NCBI GenBank assembly: GCA_029204225.1
Contig: CM055108.1
Location: 8,492,601 to 8,556,600 of the forward strand
Direction of reading: 5' to 3'
DNA length: 64,000 nucleotides
Origin: Diphasiastrum complanatum
Taxonomy: Eukaryota > Streptophyta > Lycopodiopsida > Lycopodiales > Lycopodiaceae
Under the pieces are notes generated by a model that worked only from the letters and a program-made list of their open reading frames with translations, ran no database searches and was not told the origin of the DNA. Positions 26,913-35,966 of this stretch are shown piece by piece. Position numbers and translations under genes: made by a program. The first letter of the stretch is position 1, and each line of letters starts with the position of its first letter.

Positions 26913-26917
26913 GTTAT
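26913..26917. repeat. Target-site duplication GTTAT, left copy
   Basis: GTTAT immediately left of the LTR at 26918 equals GTTAT at 32779-32783 immediately right of the other LTR. Confidence 0.95.
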
Positions 26918-27570
26918 TGTGAAAAACTCAGATCCAAAAGATGCTAAAGTTTCATAAAGATCTTGGCCATGGAAGTTATGCACATCTAGATTGAAAAAAT
27001 GATAGAAATTGTGATGTTAAGCATACTAAACATCAACTAAACATCAAAATCTGATCATAAGCTTCCACAAACAGAAACTTGCTGTCCCTGTCCGTACTTC
27101 AGAGCCTACAACCTGCATTTCACACGTGTGAAGCCATAGCAACAAAGAAATCACAATTCTAGTGGCTAGAATGCAAGATATGAACAAAAAAGTGAGAGAG
27201 AAGAAGATGGACCTTCAAAGAGCATAACATTCATTCAATAGAATGAAAATGAGATGTGTACATACTCGTGGAGATGGCTATTTATAGCAGCCATAGTGCC
27301 TCTTGGCCACTTGTCTTATGATAGGCTAAAATTGGGGTCCAATAGGATTCACCCATATACCTAGAAATTTGGTCAAATAGGAATGCACCAAATTATGAGC
27401 CAATAGAAGAGCTCCACACTCGACCTCCTCTAATTAATGTGACCTCAAAAGTAGTGTACACATACTTTGGGCCTCTACATACATGTATGAACCTATCTCT
27501 AACTTTTATTTGGCCATAGGCCTACAAAATCTCAAGTTAGGAAAATACTACTAGTTGACAATTTTTCACA
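26918..27570 (-). repeat. 3' LTR of young copia copy 1
   Basis: 653 bp, plus-strand ends TGTGAAAAACTC and ATTTTTCACA. TATA box at 27278-27286 (TATAAATAG on the minus strand); a 14-bp palindrome TTCACACGTGTGAA at 27119-27132 lies about 150 bp downstream of it in the transcript sense. Confidence 0.97.
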
Positions 27571-30500
27571 CTCCCTCTTCAACTAGTTTTAGCATAGATT
27601 TAGAAAGTACACCAAGACTTGTTCTATGCTTGAAAAATAAGTCCTTTCCCAATGCTTTGGTAAAGATATCAGCCACACATTCCTTTGATGGGACATGTTC
27701 AAGCTTGATCTCTTTTGCCAACACTTGTTCTCTCACAAAATGGTAAGCCACCTCGATATGTTTGCTCCTTGCATGGAAAACCGGATTGCTTGCTAGACTT
27801 TGGGCTGAAAGGTTGTCACAAAAGATGATTGGACTCTCTGAAAAATCCAGCAAATGAAGCTCCATAATCATCCTCTTGATCCACACCATCTCCTTTGTGC
27901 ATGATGTCAAAGCTTTGTACTCGGCCTCACTAGAAGAAAGTGATATAGTTGCTTGTTTCTTCGACATCCATGAGATAGCTCCATCACCTATGAAAATAGC
28001 ATGTGCATTTATGGATTTTCTATCCATAAGGTCTCCTGCAAAATCTGAATCTGAAAAACCAAATAAGTTAGGTGATGAGCCTCTATAAACAATGCCAAAA
28101 TCTTTTGTTCCCGAGATGTATCTCAAGATCCTCTTTCCTAGTTTCCAATGTTCTATGCTAGGATCTTGCATGAATTGGCTTAATCTACCAACACAATAAG
28201 ATAAATCAGGTCTTGTGATGGTTAGATATATAAGAGAACCTATTAGCTTCCTATAGAGAGTAATGTCCTCGAAGGATCTTTCATTACCTCTTATAGTTAG
28301 CTTTACATGTGATTCCATAGGTGTATCAATAGGATTTGCATCTACCATATGAAATCTATTGAGAATAGAAATAGCATACTTCTCTTGTGAAATAAAAGTG
28401 ATTTGAGAAGTTCTAATTACTTCTATTCCTAAGATATAGCTCAAAAGACCAAGATCATGCACTTCAAATTCCTTTTTTAGTGCTTTCTTGATATCTTCTA
28501 TATCTTCCTTGTTCCCTCCACTTAAAATAATGTCATCCACATAAATTAGAAGGATTGTAACATCATTAGCACTAATTCTAAAGTAAAGTGAATGATCATA
28601 CTCACTCATAGTGAAGTTTTGAGAAAGTAGAAAAGAGTTAAGCCTAGCATACCAACTCCTTGGTGCTTGCTTAAGACCATACAAACTTTTTTGTAGAAAA
28701 CACACATGATTAGGCTTGCTATGAGAAACATAGCTCTCGGGTTGCTCCATGTAGACTTCCTCTTCAAGATCACCATTCAAGAAAGCATTAGAAATGTCTA
28801 ATTGCCAAAGATCCCATCCATAAAGAGTTGCAAGGGAAATGATTACTCTTATGCTCACCATCTTTGCCACGGGTGCAAAGGTTTCCTCATAGTCAATGCC
28901 ATGCTCTTGAGCATAACCTTTAGCCACCAACCTTGCCTTCAACTTGTTGATAGATCCATCTTGATTTGTCTTTACCTTGAAGATCCATTTGCATCCAATT
29001 GCACTTTTGCCCTTTGGAAGCTCCACCAATCTCCATGTGTTGTTCTTCATAAGTGCTTTAAACTCAAGATCCATTGCTTGGATCCATTCCTCTTCTTGCC
29101 TTGCTTCATCTACACATGAAGGTACATCAAAAGAAGTTAGGAAAGCATAGTTGGATCCATCCACCACTTGCTTACCTTTGCCATCATAAGTGAGCCTTGA
29201 GGGTTTCACTTTATGCCTTGGAGTTCTCCTTGGAATTTGACTTGAAGAGGCTTCTTCAACATCCACATCCAATGTGTCATCAACTCCATTGTCATCAAGC
29301 ACATTAGTTGCAACAACACCATCATCACTTGAAACAACTTTTGGAATGTTACCTTCATCAAAAATGACATCCCTACTTGTGAACACTTTCTTGATTGAAG
29401 GAACATAAATCCTATATGCTTTGCTTACTTCACTATAACCAACAAAAATGCCCTTTCTTGAAGATGGATCCTCCTTAGTTCTATCATCAAGAGTAATGTT
29501 GAAGTAGCAAATGCATCCAAAAGTTCTTAGAAACTTGACATTAGGCTTCGTACCAAACAAAGCTTCAAAAGGGGTTTTTCCTTCCAATACAACACTTGGC
29601 CATCTATTGCATAGGAAATTTGCACACAACAAAGCATCACTCCAAAAAGGTTTAGGAAGATTAGCATTCAATCTCATTGCCTTTGCACTCTCACACAAGG
29701 TTCTATTCTTCCTCTCGGCCACTCCATTTTGTTGTGGTGTTCTTGGACATGTGTACTCCCTCTTGATCCCATGCTCATCGCAAAAGGCTTTGAATTTGTT
29801 AGAAATGTATTCACCACCATTGTCGCTTTTCAAGCATTTGATTTTGGTTGTAAATTGAGTCTCAATAGCAACTTTGAACTTGACAAACACATCAAACACC
29901 TCATCCTTGCTCTTTAGTAGATAAACCCAACAAAATCTACTAAAATCATCAATGAAAGTTACATACATCTTAGCACCTCCATTGCTAATTGTAGTAACAC
30001 CATGAATATCCGAATGCAAGAGAGAAAAAGGCATCTTAGATCTAGATATAGATCTAGTATATGGCAATCTATGTGATTTAGACAAAGCACATTCTTCACA
30101 AACATGATTCAAGCAAGTAAGAGACTTGGGAAGTCCCCTTACTACCTCCTTTTTGGCTATTACCTCCAAGGCCTTGTAGTTGAGATGTCCCATCCTTTTA
30201 TGCCATACCTCTTGAATTGACATTTGTTCATTTGCCATGCATCCAACTTGGTTAGCAACAACACATGCATCAAGCTTGAACAATTTCCCTTGCCTTTTCC
30301 CTTTTGCAATGATACTACACCCCTTTTTGATCAAGCAAGCATCACCATCAAACTCAACTTTGAATCCTTTGTCAAGCATTTGGCTTACACTAAGTAAGTT
30401 CTTGGTAATGGATGGAATGAGCAAAACATCTTTCAATTCTATATTCCTATTTGTAGAAAGTGAAATAGGAATTGTGCCAATCCCCTTGATTGCACACTCA

Positions 30501-31516
30501 CCATCATTTGCGGTATAGATTACCTTCCTATCACCATCAAATGCCATTAAAGATGAAAAATACTCTTTATGATATGTCATATGAGAAGTGGCTCCACTAT
30601 CAATCCACCAAGGATCAATGTCTCCATGATTAGCCAACAAGCAAGATGACATAACAAAAGCATCATTTGAAAGAAGCTCATCCCCACCCTCATCAATAGT
30701 TAGATTGGTTTGCTTTTCCCCTTGATCCCTCTTTTTCTTAAAACAATCACTAGCAAAATGCCCTTTGACTCCACAATAGAAACATTTTAGCTTAAATCTA
30801 TCCTTCTTTTTGCCAAAAGTAGAGTGCTCACCTTGGTCTTGCCCTTTAGACCAATTGCTTTTACCTTTGCCCTTGAACTTGCCTTTAGAGAACATTGCCT
30901 CCTCTTCTCCTCCTTGAGATGTAGAAGATGCTCCCACTCTTGCTTGCAACCTGAATTCTTCAGCCAACAAGACCTCTTGCAAGTCTCCAACACTTGGTAA
31001 ACATTTTTGGATAGCATAACTTTGAACAAGATTAGCATGATCATCCAACAAGCCATTGAGAATCACTTGAACAAGCTCCTCATTATTTATGCCATCATTA
31101 ATGCATGCTAACTCATCATTCAATGCTTTAACTCTCAAAACAAAAGCATGTCCATTCTCACTCTTCTTTTGCATACAAGAAAAGATTTGCCTTCTTAAAG
31201 TCAACACTCTAGAAGTAGACTTGGATTCATAAACCTTCTTCAAGGCTTCCCAAGCTTCACTAGATGATGTGCACTTACCAACCTCTTTGATAAGCTCATT
31301 TGTCACATTCATCTTGATCATGTGAAGGGCTTTCTTTGCCCTCTTGTCATACCTCAATTGTTCTTGAGGTGCCAAAGGTCTCTCCTCCACACCTACAACA
31401 ATATCCATCAACTCATTCATCTCAAGCAAAGACTCCATCCTTACTTTCCAAGTAGAATAGTTGAGGGAGGTAAGCCTATCATTGCTTTCCAACATGTAGC
31501 CTCCATTTGTAGCCAT
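27566..31516 (-). CDS. Copia gag-pol polyprotein, complete, 1316 residues
   Basis: Encodes the structural and enzymatic proteins of a Ty1/copia element. Order by residue: UBN2-type gag about 1-235; nucleocapsid zinc knuckle C245-C248-H253-C258; aspartic protease DSG at 306-308; GAG-pre-integrase zinc finger H439/H444/C473/C476; integrase D503, D565, E601 (35 residues between the last two, the DD35E pattern); reverse transcriptase with D907 (LDISNAFLNG) and YVDD at 992-995; RNase H D1156, E1197, D1234. The ATG at 31516 lies about 600 nt downstream of the primer site and is the first in a continuous frame matching family gag starts. The stop codon TGA is formed by the first bases of the 3' LTR. 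No lesion seen; gag and pol share one frame, as is usual in copia. Confidence 0.97.
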   Translation of the reverse strand: MATNGGYMLESNDRLTSLNYSTWKVRMESLLEMNELMDIVVGVEERPLAPQEQLRYDKRAKKALHMIKMNVTNELIKEVGKCTSSSEAWEALKKVYESKSTSRVLTLRRQIFSCMQKKSENGHAFVLRVKALNDELACINDGINNEELVQVILNGLLDDHANLVQSYAIQKCLPSVGDLQEVLLAEEFRLQARVGASSTSQGGEEEAMFSKGKFKGKGKSNWSKGQDQGEHSTFGKKKDRFKLKCFYCGVKGHFASDCFKKKRDQGEKQTNLTIDEGGDELLSNDAFVMSSCLLANHGDIDPWWIDSGATSHMTYHKEYFSSLMAFDGDRKVIYTANDGECAIKGIGTIPISLSTNRNIELKDVLLIPSITKNLLSVSQMLDKGFKVEFDGDACLIKKGCSIIAKGKRQGKLFKLDACVVANQVGCMANEQMSIQEVWHKRMGHLNYKALEVIAKKEVVRGLPKSLTCLNHVCEECALSKSHRLPYTRSISRSKMPFSLLHSDIHGVTTISNGGAKMYVTFIDDFSRFCWVYLLKSKDEVFDVFVKFKVAIETQFTTKIKCLKSDNGGEYISNKFKAFCDEHGIKREYTCPRTPQQNGVAERKNRTLCESAKAMRLNANLPKPFWSDALLCANFLCNRWPSVVLEGKTPFEALFGTKPNVKFLRTFGCICYFNITLDDRTKEDPSSRKGIFVGYSEVSKAYRIYVPSIKKVFTSRDVIFDEGNIPKVVSSDDGVVATNVLDDNGVDDTLDVDVEEASSSQIPRRTPRHKVKPSRLTYDGKGKQVVDGSNYAFLTSFDVPSCVDEARQEEEWIQAMDLEFKALMKNNTWRLVELPKGKSAIGCKWIFKVKTNQDGSINKLKARLVAKGYAQEHGIDYEETFAPVAKMVSIRVIISLATLYGWDLWQLDISNAFLNGDLEEEVYMEQPESYVSHSKPNHVCFLQKSLYGLKQAPRSWYARLNSFLLSQNFTMSEYDHSLYFRISANDVTILLIYVDDIILSGGNKEDIEDIKKALKKEFEVHDLGLLSYILGIEVIRTSQITFISQEKYAISILNRFHMVDANPIDTPMESHVKLTIRGNERSFEDITLYRKLIGSLIYLTITRPDLSYCVGRLSQFMQDPSIEHWKLGKRILRYISGTKDFGIVYRGSSPNLFGFSDSDFAGDLMDRKSINAHAIFIGDGAISWMSKKQATISLSSSEAEYKALTSCTKEMVWIKRMIMELHLLDFSESPIIFCDNLSAQSLASNPVFHARSKHIEVAYHFVREQVLAKEIKLEHVPSKECVADIFTKALGKDLFFKHRTSLGVLSKSMLKLVEEGV
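27571..27580 (-). other. Polypurine tract of young copia copy 1
   Basis: On the minus strand GAAGAGGGAG immediately precedes the TG of the 3' LTR. The tract is also coding: it overlaps the last polyprotein codons (Glu-Glu-Gly-Val). Confidence 0.85.
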
Positions 31517-32113
31517 GTTGCAATGATTGATCTCTGATCTTTGACCTGTTCCAATGCACTAAGCACTCTCTTGAATCAACAAATGAAACACAAGAAGAAA
31601 TCACAAAGATTTGGAACCTAAAACCTTACTTTTTCTCTCTTTTCCTCACTTTTTCCTTAATTTTAGCCACTAGTTTTATGATTTCTTGATCAAACCAAGA
31701 CCAAACCTCAATATACTTGCTTTTCCCTCACTCCTAAGATTGAAATACACTCTTGAATCATTCAGCAAACTGAAAATCAGAGGGTTACATCAATTTTGAA
31801 GTTTTTGACATGAAGAAGCAAGAAATTGAATCAAAAAACTATATGCTAGAATGGAAAACTAATAGGATCTTGTTGGATCTTGCATCTCCCTCTTTCCAAA
31901 ACAATTTTTGTCTCCTTATTCTGATAAGTACAGAGGGAATTCGCCCTACTTCAATTGAAATGCATACAAATGATGTTTTGATCACAAAGATCCAATTTCT
32001 ACACATAAATCAACAAGATTTTTAGCTAGAAACTTGATTGGAATGCTACAAAAGCAAACTCGCCCACAAATCTCTTCTAAATCTGGCAAAACCTGCACAT
32101 TTGGCCGCCTAAT
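31517..32113 (-). other. Untranslated leader of young copia copy 1
   Basis: About 600 bases between primer site and polyprotein ATG with no conserved frame; expected to hold packaging signals, none of which I can define. Confidence 0.6.
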
Positions 32114-32125
32114 GCTCTGATACCA
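32114..32125 (-). other. Primer-binding site of young copia copy 1
   Basis: GCTCTGATACCA on the plus strand is the exact complement of TGGTATCAGAGC and abuts the 5' LTR at 32126. Confidence 0.96.
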
Positions 32126-32778
32126 TGTGAAAAACTCAGATCCAAAAGATGCTAAAGTTTCATAAAGATCTTGGCCATGGAAGTTATGCACATCTAGATT
32201 GAAAAAATGATAGAAATTGTGATGTTAAGCATACTAAACATCAACTAAACATCAAAATCTGATCATAAGCTTCCACAAACAGAAACTTGCTGTCCCTGTC
32301 CGTACTTCAGAGCCTACAACCTGCATTTCACACGTGTGAAGCCATAGCAACAAAGAAATCACAATTCTAGTGGCTAGAATGCAAGATATGAACAAAAAAG
32401 TGAGAGAGAAGAAGATGGACCTTCAAAGAGCATAACATTCATTCAATAGAATGAAAATGAGATGTGTACATACTCGTGGAGATGGCTATTTATAGCAGCC
32501 ATAGTGCCTCTTGGCCACTTGTCTTATGATAGGCTAAAATTGGGGTCCAATAGGATTCACCCATATACCTAGAAATTTGGTCAAATAGGAATGCACCAAA
32601 TTATGAGCCAATAGAAGAGCTCCACACTCGACCTCCTCTAATTAATGTGACCTCAAAAGTAGTGTACACATACTTTGGGCCTCTACATACATGTATGAAC
32701 CTATCTCTAACTTTTATTTGGCCATAGGCCTACAAAATCTCAAGTTAGGAAAATACTACTAGTTGACAATTTTTCACA
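32126..32778 (-). repeat. 5' LTR of young copia copy 1
   Basis: 653 bp; base by base I see no difference from the 3' LTR. TATA box at 32486-32494 (TATAAATAG, minus strand) would drive transcription of the element; palindrome TTCACACGTGTGAA at 32327-32340. Confidence 0.97.
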
Positions 32779-32783
32779 GTTAT
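32779..32783. repeat. Target-site duplication GTTAT, right copy
   Basis: Matches 26913-26917 exactly. Confidence 0.95.
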
Positions 32784-32924
32784 CACTTCAAGCCATTGTA
32801 CTCACTGTTGATATTTTTTATCAGAGTGCAATTTTTGTCTCACTACTACGTATTCATTTGCACAAATTGTATGAATTCCTCTACTTGAATATTTTTGCTG
32901 GTAACTGTTGCGTTTCTATTCTTA
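32784..32924 (+). repeat. Right part of the split copia LTR
   Basis: Continuation of the LTR begun at 26008 after removal of the young element. The end at ATTCTTACA (32924) is a guess from the required CA terminus; no second LTR copy is in the window. Confidence 0.4.
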
Positions 32925-32982
32925 CACGCCTACGCTCTGAGCATCGAGCTTCCACTGCGCTCACACCCACCGTTTTATGACA

Positions 32983-33525
32983 ACTTGAAGACTCTCTTAT
33001 CTCTCTTTAAGATGAACTACGCTTGATTAAGCTATATACCATTCTGGAACTATGACACTCTAGTAAGGAAGTTGCACTACCATTAACCCGTTATTTTTGG
33101 TTTGAAATTACTAGTACATAAGGAGTGTTTCGCTTGAGCAGTTGGAGATGGGTAGCTCGAGCCAGGTTATGAGTTTATATGATGTACCATCAATATGAAT
33201 GGTATTCTCACCCAATAGCGCGATACGTTTTATATACACATAAGGGACTCCGAAATGTGATAAGAGTGATTGTTTTCAAAGGATATGTTTATCGAGAAAC
33301 TTACGTTTCATGCTTTGAATCTGATGAGGTTTGGTTTATGATACTAATAACAAGGTTAGGATTTACAAAACGTAAAAGCAGCTATTGTTACTATTAGCTA
33401 TGTACGTGTGCAGTGTTTTGACTTTGGTAGGCTTGTATGGCATGGATTTGCCCAAGCCATAAGGTGCTCGGACTCCCAACGATTTTTTCGTGCGGAGGTA
33501 TTTGGGGCTAATATCGCACGGATCT
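32983..33525. repeat. Dispersed repeat R1, copy 1
   Basis: About 543 bp sharing near-continuous identity with 55466-55951 (for example CTTGAAGACTCTCTTATCTC at the start, and GGTGCTCGGACTCCCAA near the end). This copy has about 75 bp lacking in the other. No coding frame; ends lack obvious terminal repeats, so its class is unknown. Confidence 0.8.
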
Positions 33526-33647
33526 CATGCAATGTTGCAGAGGGGATTGCGTGAGGCGAGCAACCGAGCAGCGTATACCTCTCACTTTTGCCAGTGGAGG
33601 GATAACATGCCCATGTGTTTCCGATTCAGCCCACTCTTCGTCTCTCT

Positions 33648-33757
33648 CATACCGGACTTCCCGAGAGGTCACCCATCCTAGTACTATTCAGGCCCAAGCA
33701 CGCTTAACTTCGGAGTTCTGATGGGATCCGGTGTAGTAGTGTTGGTATCAATTCGGG
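33648..33757 (-). pseudogene. 5S rRNA-derived segment
   Basis: On the minus strand the segment carries CACCGGATCCCATCAGAACT followed by the 5S internal promoter A-box region (AAGTTAAGCGTGCTTGGGC) and the C-box region (AGTACTAGGATGGGTGACCT, then GGGAAGTCC), as in plant 5S rRNA. The first ~30 and last ~10 bases diverge from a functional gene, and position ~70 has CCTGAATAG instead of the usual GAGAGTAG-like bases. It is single, not in a tandem rDNA array. Likely a 5S-containing retroelement part (Cassandra TRIM LTR or 5S-SINE) or an isolated pseudogene. Confidence 0.75.
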
Positions 33758-33881
33758 AAAACATCCGAAGGCGGCGCGCGTGGCGATGATCGACAACTTC
33801 GCCTGCCCAAATCATTGCCTTGAAAAAGAGGAAGTCATGGGTGCGAAAGGTGCGGCGGTGTTAATGGAAAACATATCGTGG

Positions 33882-34464
33882 ATCCTGCCGTCCGTGCCTC
33901 TTTCAATCTCAACATTTTGAGTCTACTATATACAACGAATTTCTGCTTTAGTGGCAAGCCCTCTTCTTCATGACGTTCATCAACCCCTCCTTGATTCACA
34001 TTCTTTTCTCTCCTATTATTGGATTTTCCTTTTGTATGGGACTAGCATGATTATGTAGGCATAGAGTAGGAGGCATCCAAGTGCCTCTTTTATGCAACAA
34101 TAGGGATCAAAGCCTAGGTCTACGTGAACACATATTACAATAATCGCTTATCGTATTGCAAAAAGTATGTATATATATAGTTTTGTTGGGTGCCACCAAC
34201 ACTCGTGTACAACAAAAAACTATTCTCCCCATATATGTCTAATTAACCAGTCTAACATTAAGAGATTGTTTTGAGTACAAGTGATTTCTTATCAAAGATA
34301 AAGAAAGGCTCAAACATGTCATGCTTTTCTTTTCGAAAAAAAGGTTGATTGTTCTATGTTGATCGTGTGACCCATGACATTTTTGTGTATATGGCTTATA
34401 TTATTCCCTTCAACCGTATAAGTGAGCCCACCACGAAACTCTTGAAAGTCCTACACACTCATAT
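33882..34464. repeat. Duplicated block, copy A (tRNA-Ser 3' stub plus flank)
   Basis: 583 bp highly similar to 35400-35966. It begins with the last ~20 bases of a tRNA-Ser (ATCCTGCCGTCCGTGCC) joined to unrelated DNA on its left, and runs through the same 3' flank (CTCAACATTTTGAGTC, GTTGGGTGCCACCAAC). It includes about 20 bp missing from copy B. Confidence 0.88.
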
Positions 34465-34529
34465 AAAGGCTACTGAAGCTTTTGCTTCTTAGACACGCTT
34501 ATTATTATCAACCAAAATACCCTGAAGAG

Positions 34530-34740
34530 CTCCCGCTTTGCACGATCCAACCTCACAGAATGCTTTGCTTCTTGGATTTTCAGTGCAAATCCTGCTCGCT
34601 TGCCGCTTCAGTTGAAGATTTGCTTGCTTGCATAATCCAACTTCACAAGACGAAAACAGCTTTTCTCTTTGGATCAACATTGCAAATCTTGCTTGCTTGC
34701 TGCTTAAGCAAGCTTCACAGAGAATGCTCTCCGCTCAATG
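34530..34740. repeat. Diverged tandem repeat, ~95 bp unit
   Basis: Two similar units with the order ATCCAACxTCACA, then TTGGATxxxCAxTGCAAATC, then GCTTGCxGCTT. No coding assignment. Confidence 0.5.
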
Positions 34741-34934
34741 AAATCTAACTTGCTCAGAAAATGCATGCAGGCGACCACGCCATCATTCCACAGATTGACT
34801 TGAACAACGATAATATTATGCTTCCGCCATGCCGCTTTCGCCATATGGGCCTTCGCTAGTATGCCTGAAGACGAGAGAAAGAGAGAGAATGCGAGAACGA
34901 CGATGAAGTGCCCCCCGCGTTGAGCCTTAAAAGG

Positions 34935-34975
34935 CACTGCCCTGGGGCCAAATGGGTTTTGGCCCCAGCCCAGTG
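34935..34975. other. Strong hairpin (11-bp perfect stem plus 5-bp outer stem)
   Basis: CTGGGGCCAAA (34942-34952) and TTTGGCCCCAG (34958-34968) are perfect inverted repeats with a 5-base loop; CACTG (34935-34939) and CAGTG (34971-34975) extend the stem after a symmetric 2-base internal loop. Confidence 0.85.
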
Positions 34976-34988
34976 TTTGGGCGCCACA

Positions 34989-35122
34989 CTGTGTTCTCCA
35001 AGTGTGCTTCTTCTCCCCTGGTGTGGCATAAAAAAACAGCGATTATATGCTCTTCGTTGTACTATGTTCTCCAACTGTGCTTCTTCCCCTGATGTGGCCA
35101 AAGAAAACAACAATTATGTATC
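34989..35122. repeat. Direct repeat, ~60 bp, two copies
   Basis: Copies at about 34991-35050 and 35066-35122 share TGTTCTCCAAxTGTGCTTCT, CCCCTGxTGTGGC and ATTATxT. Function unknown. Confidence 0.7.
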
Positions 35123-35332
35123 ACAGATTGACCTCATTCTTCAGACGAATTTGCATAACAGGATGGTTGTCAATGAGAGTAACTCTTACCACAACCACAA
35201 CAAATGTTTCACGTCTCTCTTTTGTTTTGTGTCAACATAGCTTTGGCTTCTTCCGTTGGCAGCTCTCATCAGCTTCGGTATCTGTGTATTTAATATCATT
35301 ATATAAACCACGAAGAAGGATTGTATCAGAAA

Positions 35333-35414
35333 GCGGACGTGCCGGAGTGGTTAACGGGTTTGACTCGAAATCAAATGGGCTTTGCCCGCGCAGGTTCGAA
35401 TCCTGCCGTCCGCG
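35333..35414 (+). tRNA. tRNA-Ser (anticodon CGA)
   Basis: A complete cloverleaf: acceptor GCGGACG (35333-35339) pairs with CGTCCGC (35407-35413); A box TGCCGGAGTGG (35340-35350); anticodon arm TTTGA-CTCGAAA-TCAAA gives anticodon CGA, reading serine codon UCG; long class II variable arm GGGC-TTT-GCCC; T arm GCAGG-TTCGAAT-CCTGC with B box GGTTCGAATCC (35393-35403). No intron; CCA not encoded, as in nuclear genes. A TTTT run at 35433-35436 can terminate Pol III. It lies at the left edge of a duplicated block whose other copy retains only the 3' end. Confidence 0.95.
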
Positions 35415-35966
35415 CCTCCTTCAATCTCAACATTTTGAGTCTACTATATACAACAAATTTCTCCTTTAGTGGCGCAAGCCCTCTTCTTCATGACGTTCAT
35501 CAACCCTTCCTTAATTCACATTCTTTTCTCTCCTATTATTGGATTTTTCTTTTGTATGGGACTAGCATGATTATGTAGGTATTCAAGTTTATGCAACAAT
35601 AGGGATCAAAGCCTAGGTCTATGTGAACACATATTACAATAATCGCTTATCGTATTGCAAAAAGTATGTATATACATAGTTTTGTTGGGTGCCACCAACA
35701 CTCGTGTACAACAAAAAACTATTTTCCCCATATATGTCTAATTAACCAGTTTCACATTAAGAGATTGTTCTAAGTACAAGTGATTTCTTACCAAAGATAA
35801 AGAAAGGCTCAAACATGTCATGCTTTTCTTTTCCCTTCAAAAAAGGTTGATTGCTCTATGTTGATCCTGTAACCCATGACATTCTTGTGTATATGGCTTA
35901 TATTATTCCCTTCAACCGTATAAGTGAGCCCACCACCAAACTCTTGAAAGTCCTACACACCCATAT
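35400..35966. repeat. Duplicated block, copy B (contains tRNA-Ser 3' part)
   Basis: 567 bp matching 33882-34464. Here the block is contiguous with the full tRNA gene, so this copy looks ancestral. A short inverted pair in GTTGGGTGCCACCAAC lies at about 35683-35698. Confidence 0.88.

Larger units (their letters stand above)
26008..26917 (+). repeat. Copia LTR (plus strand), left part, split by a younger insertion
   Basis: Starts TGTTAGATTTTTTCTGC after the purine tract. The LTR sequence is interrupted at 26917/26918 and resumes at 32784 after one copy of GTTAT. It probably ends near 32924 (ATTCTTACA), giving about 1.05 kb in all. It carries a prominent tandem-repeat array, and a TATATATATTAG box at about 26815-26826 is a possible promoter. 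Confidence 0.6.
26918..32778 (-). mobile_element. Complete young copia retrotransposon (copy 1)
   Basis: A 5861-bp element with two 653-bp LTRs that read as identical, a perfect 5-bp target duplication, an exact tRNAiMet primer site, a purine tract and one uninterrupted gag-pol frame. All cis signals and catalytic residues appear present, so this copy could be autonomous. It sits inside another copia LTR. A second copy of the family starts at 61982 on the same strand. Confidence 0.97.

Noticed and set aside
33882-33905. Second tRNA-Ser gene
   Set aside because: Only the last ~20 bases of the tRNA remain; no A box, anticodon arm or B box.
35400-35966. Copy B block as a tRNA-derived SINE
   Set aside because: The tRNA is a complete, canonical gene with an intact acceptor stem, and the block lacks a poly-A or T-rich tail and target duplication.
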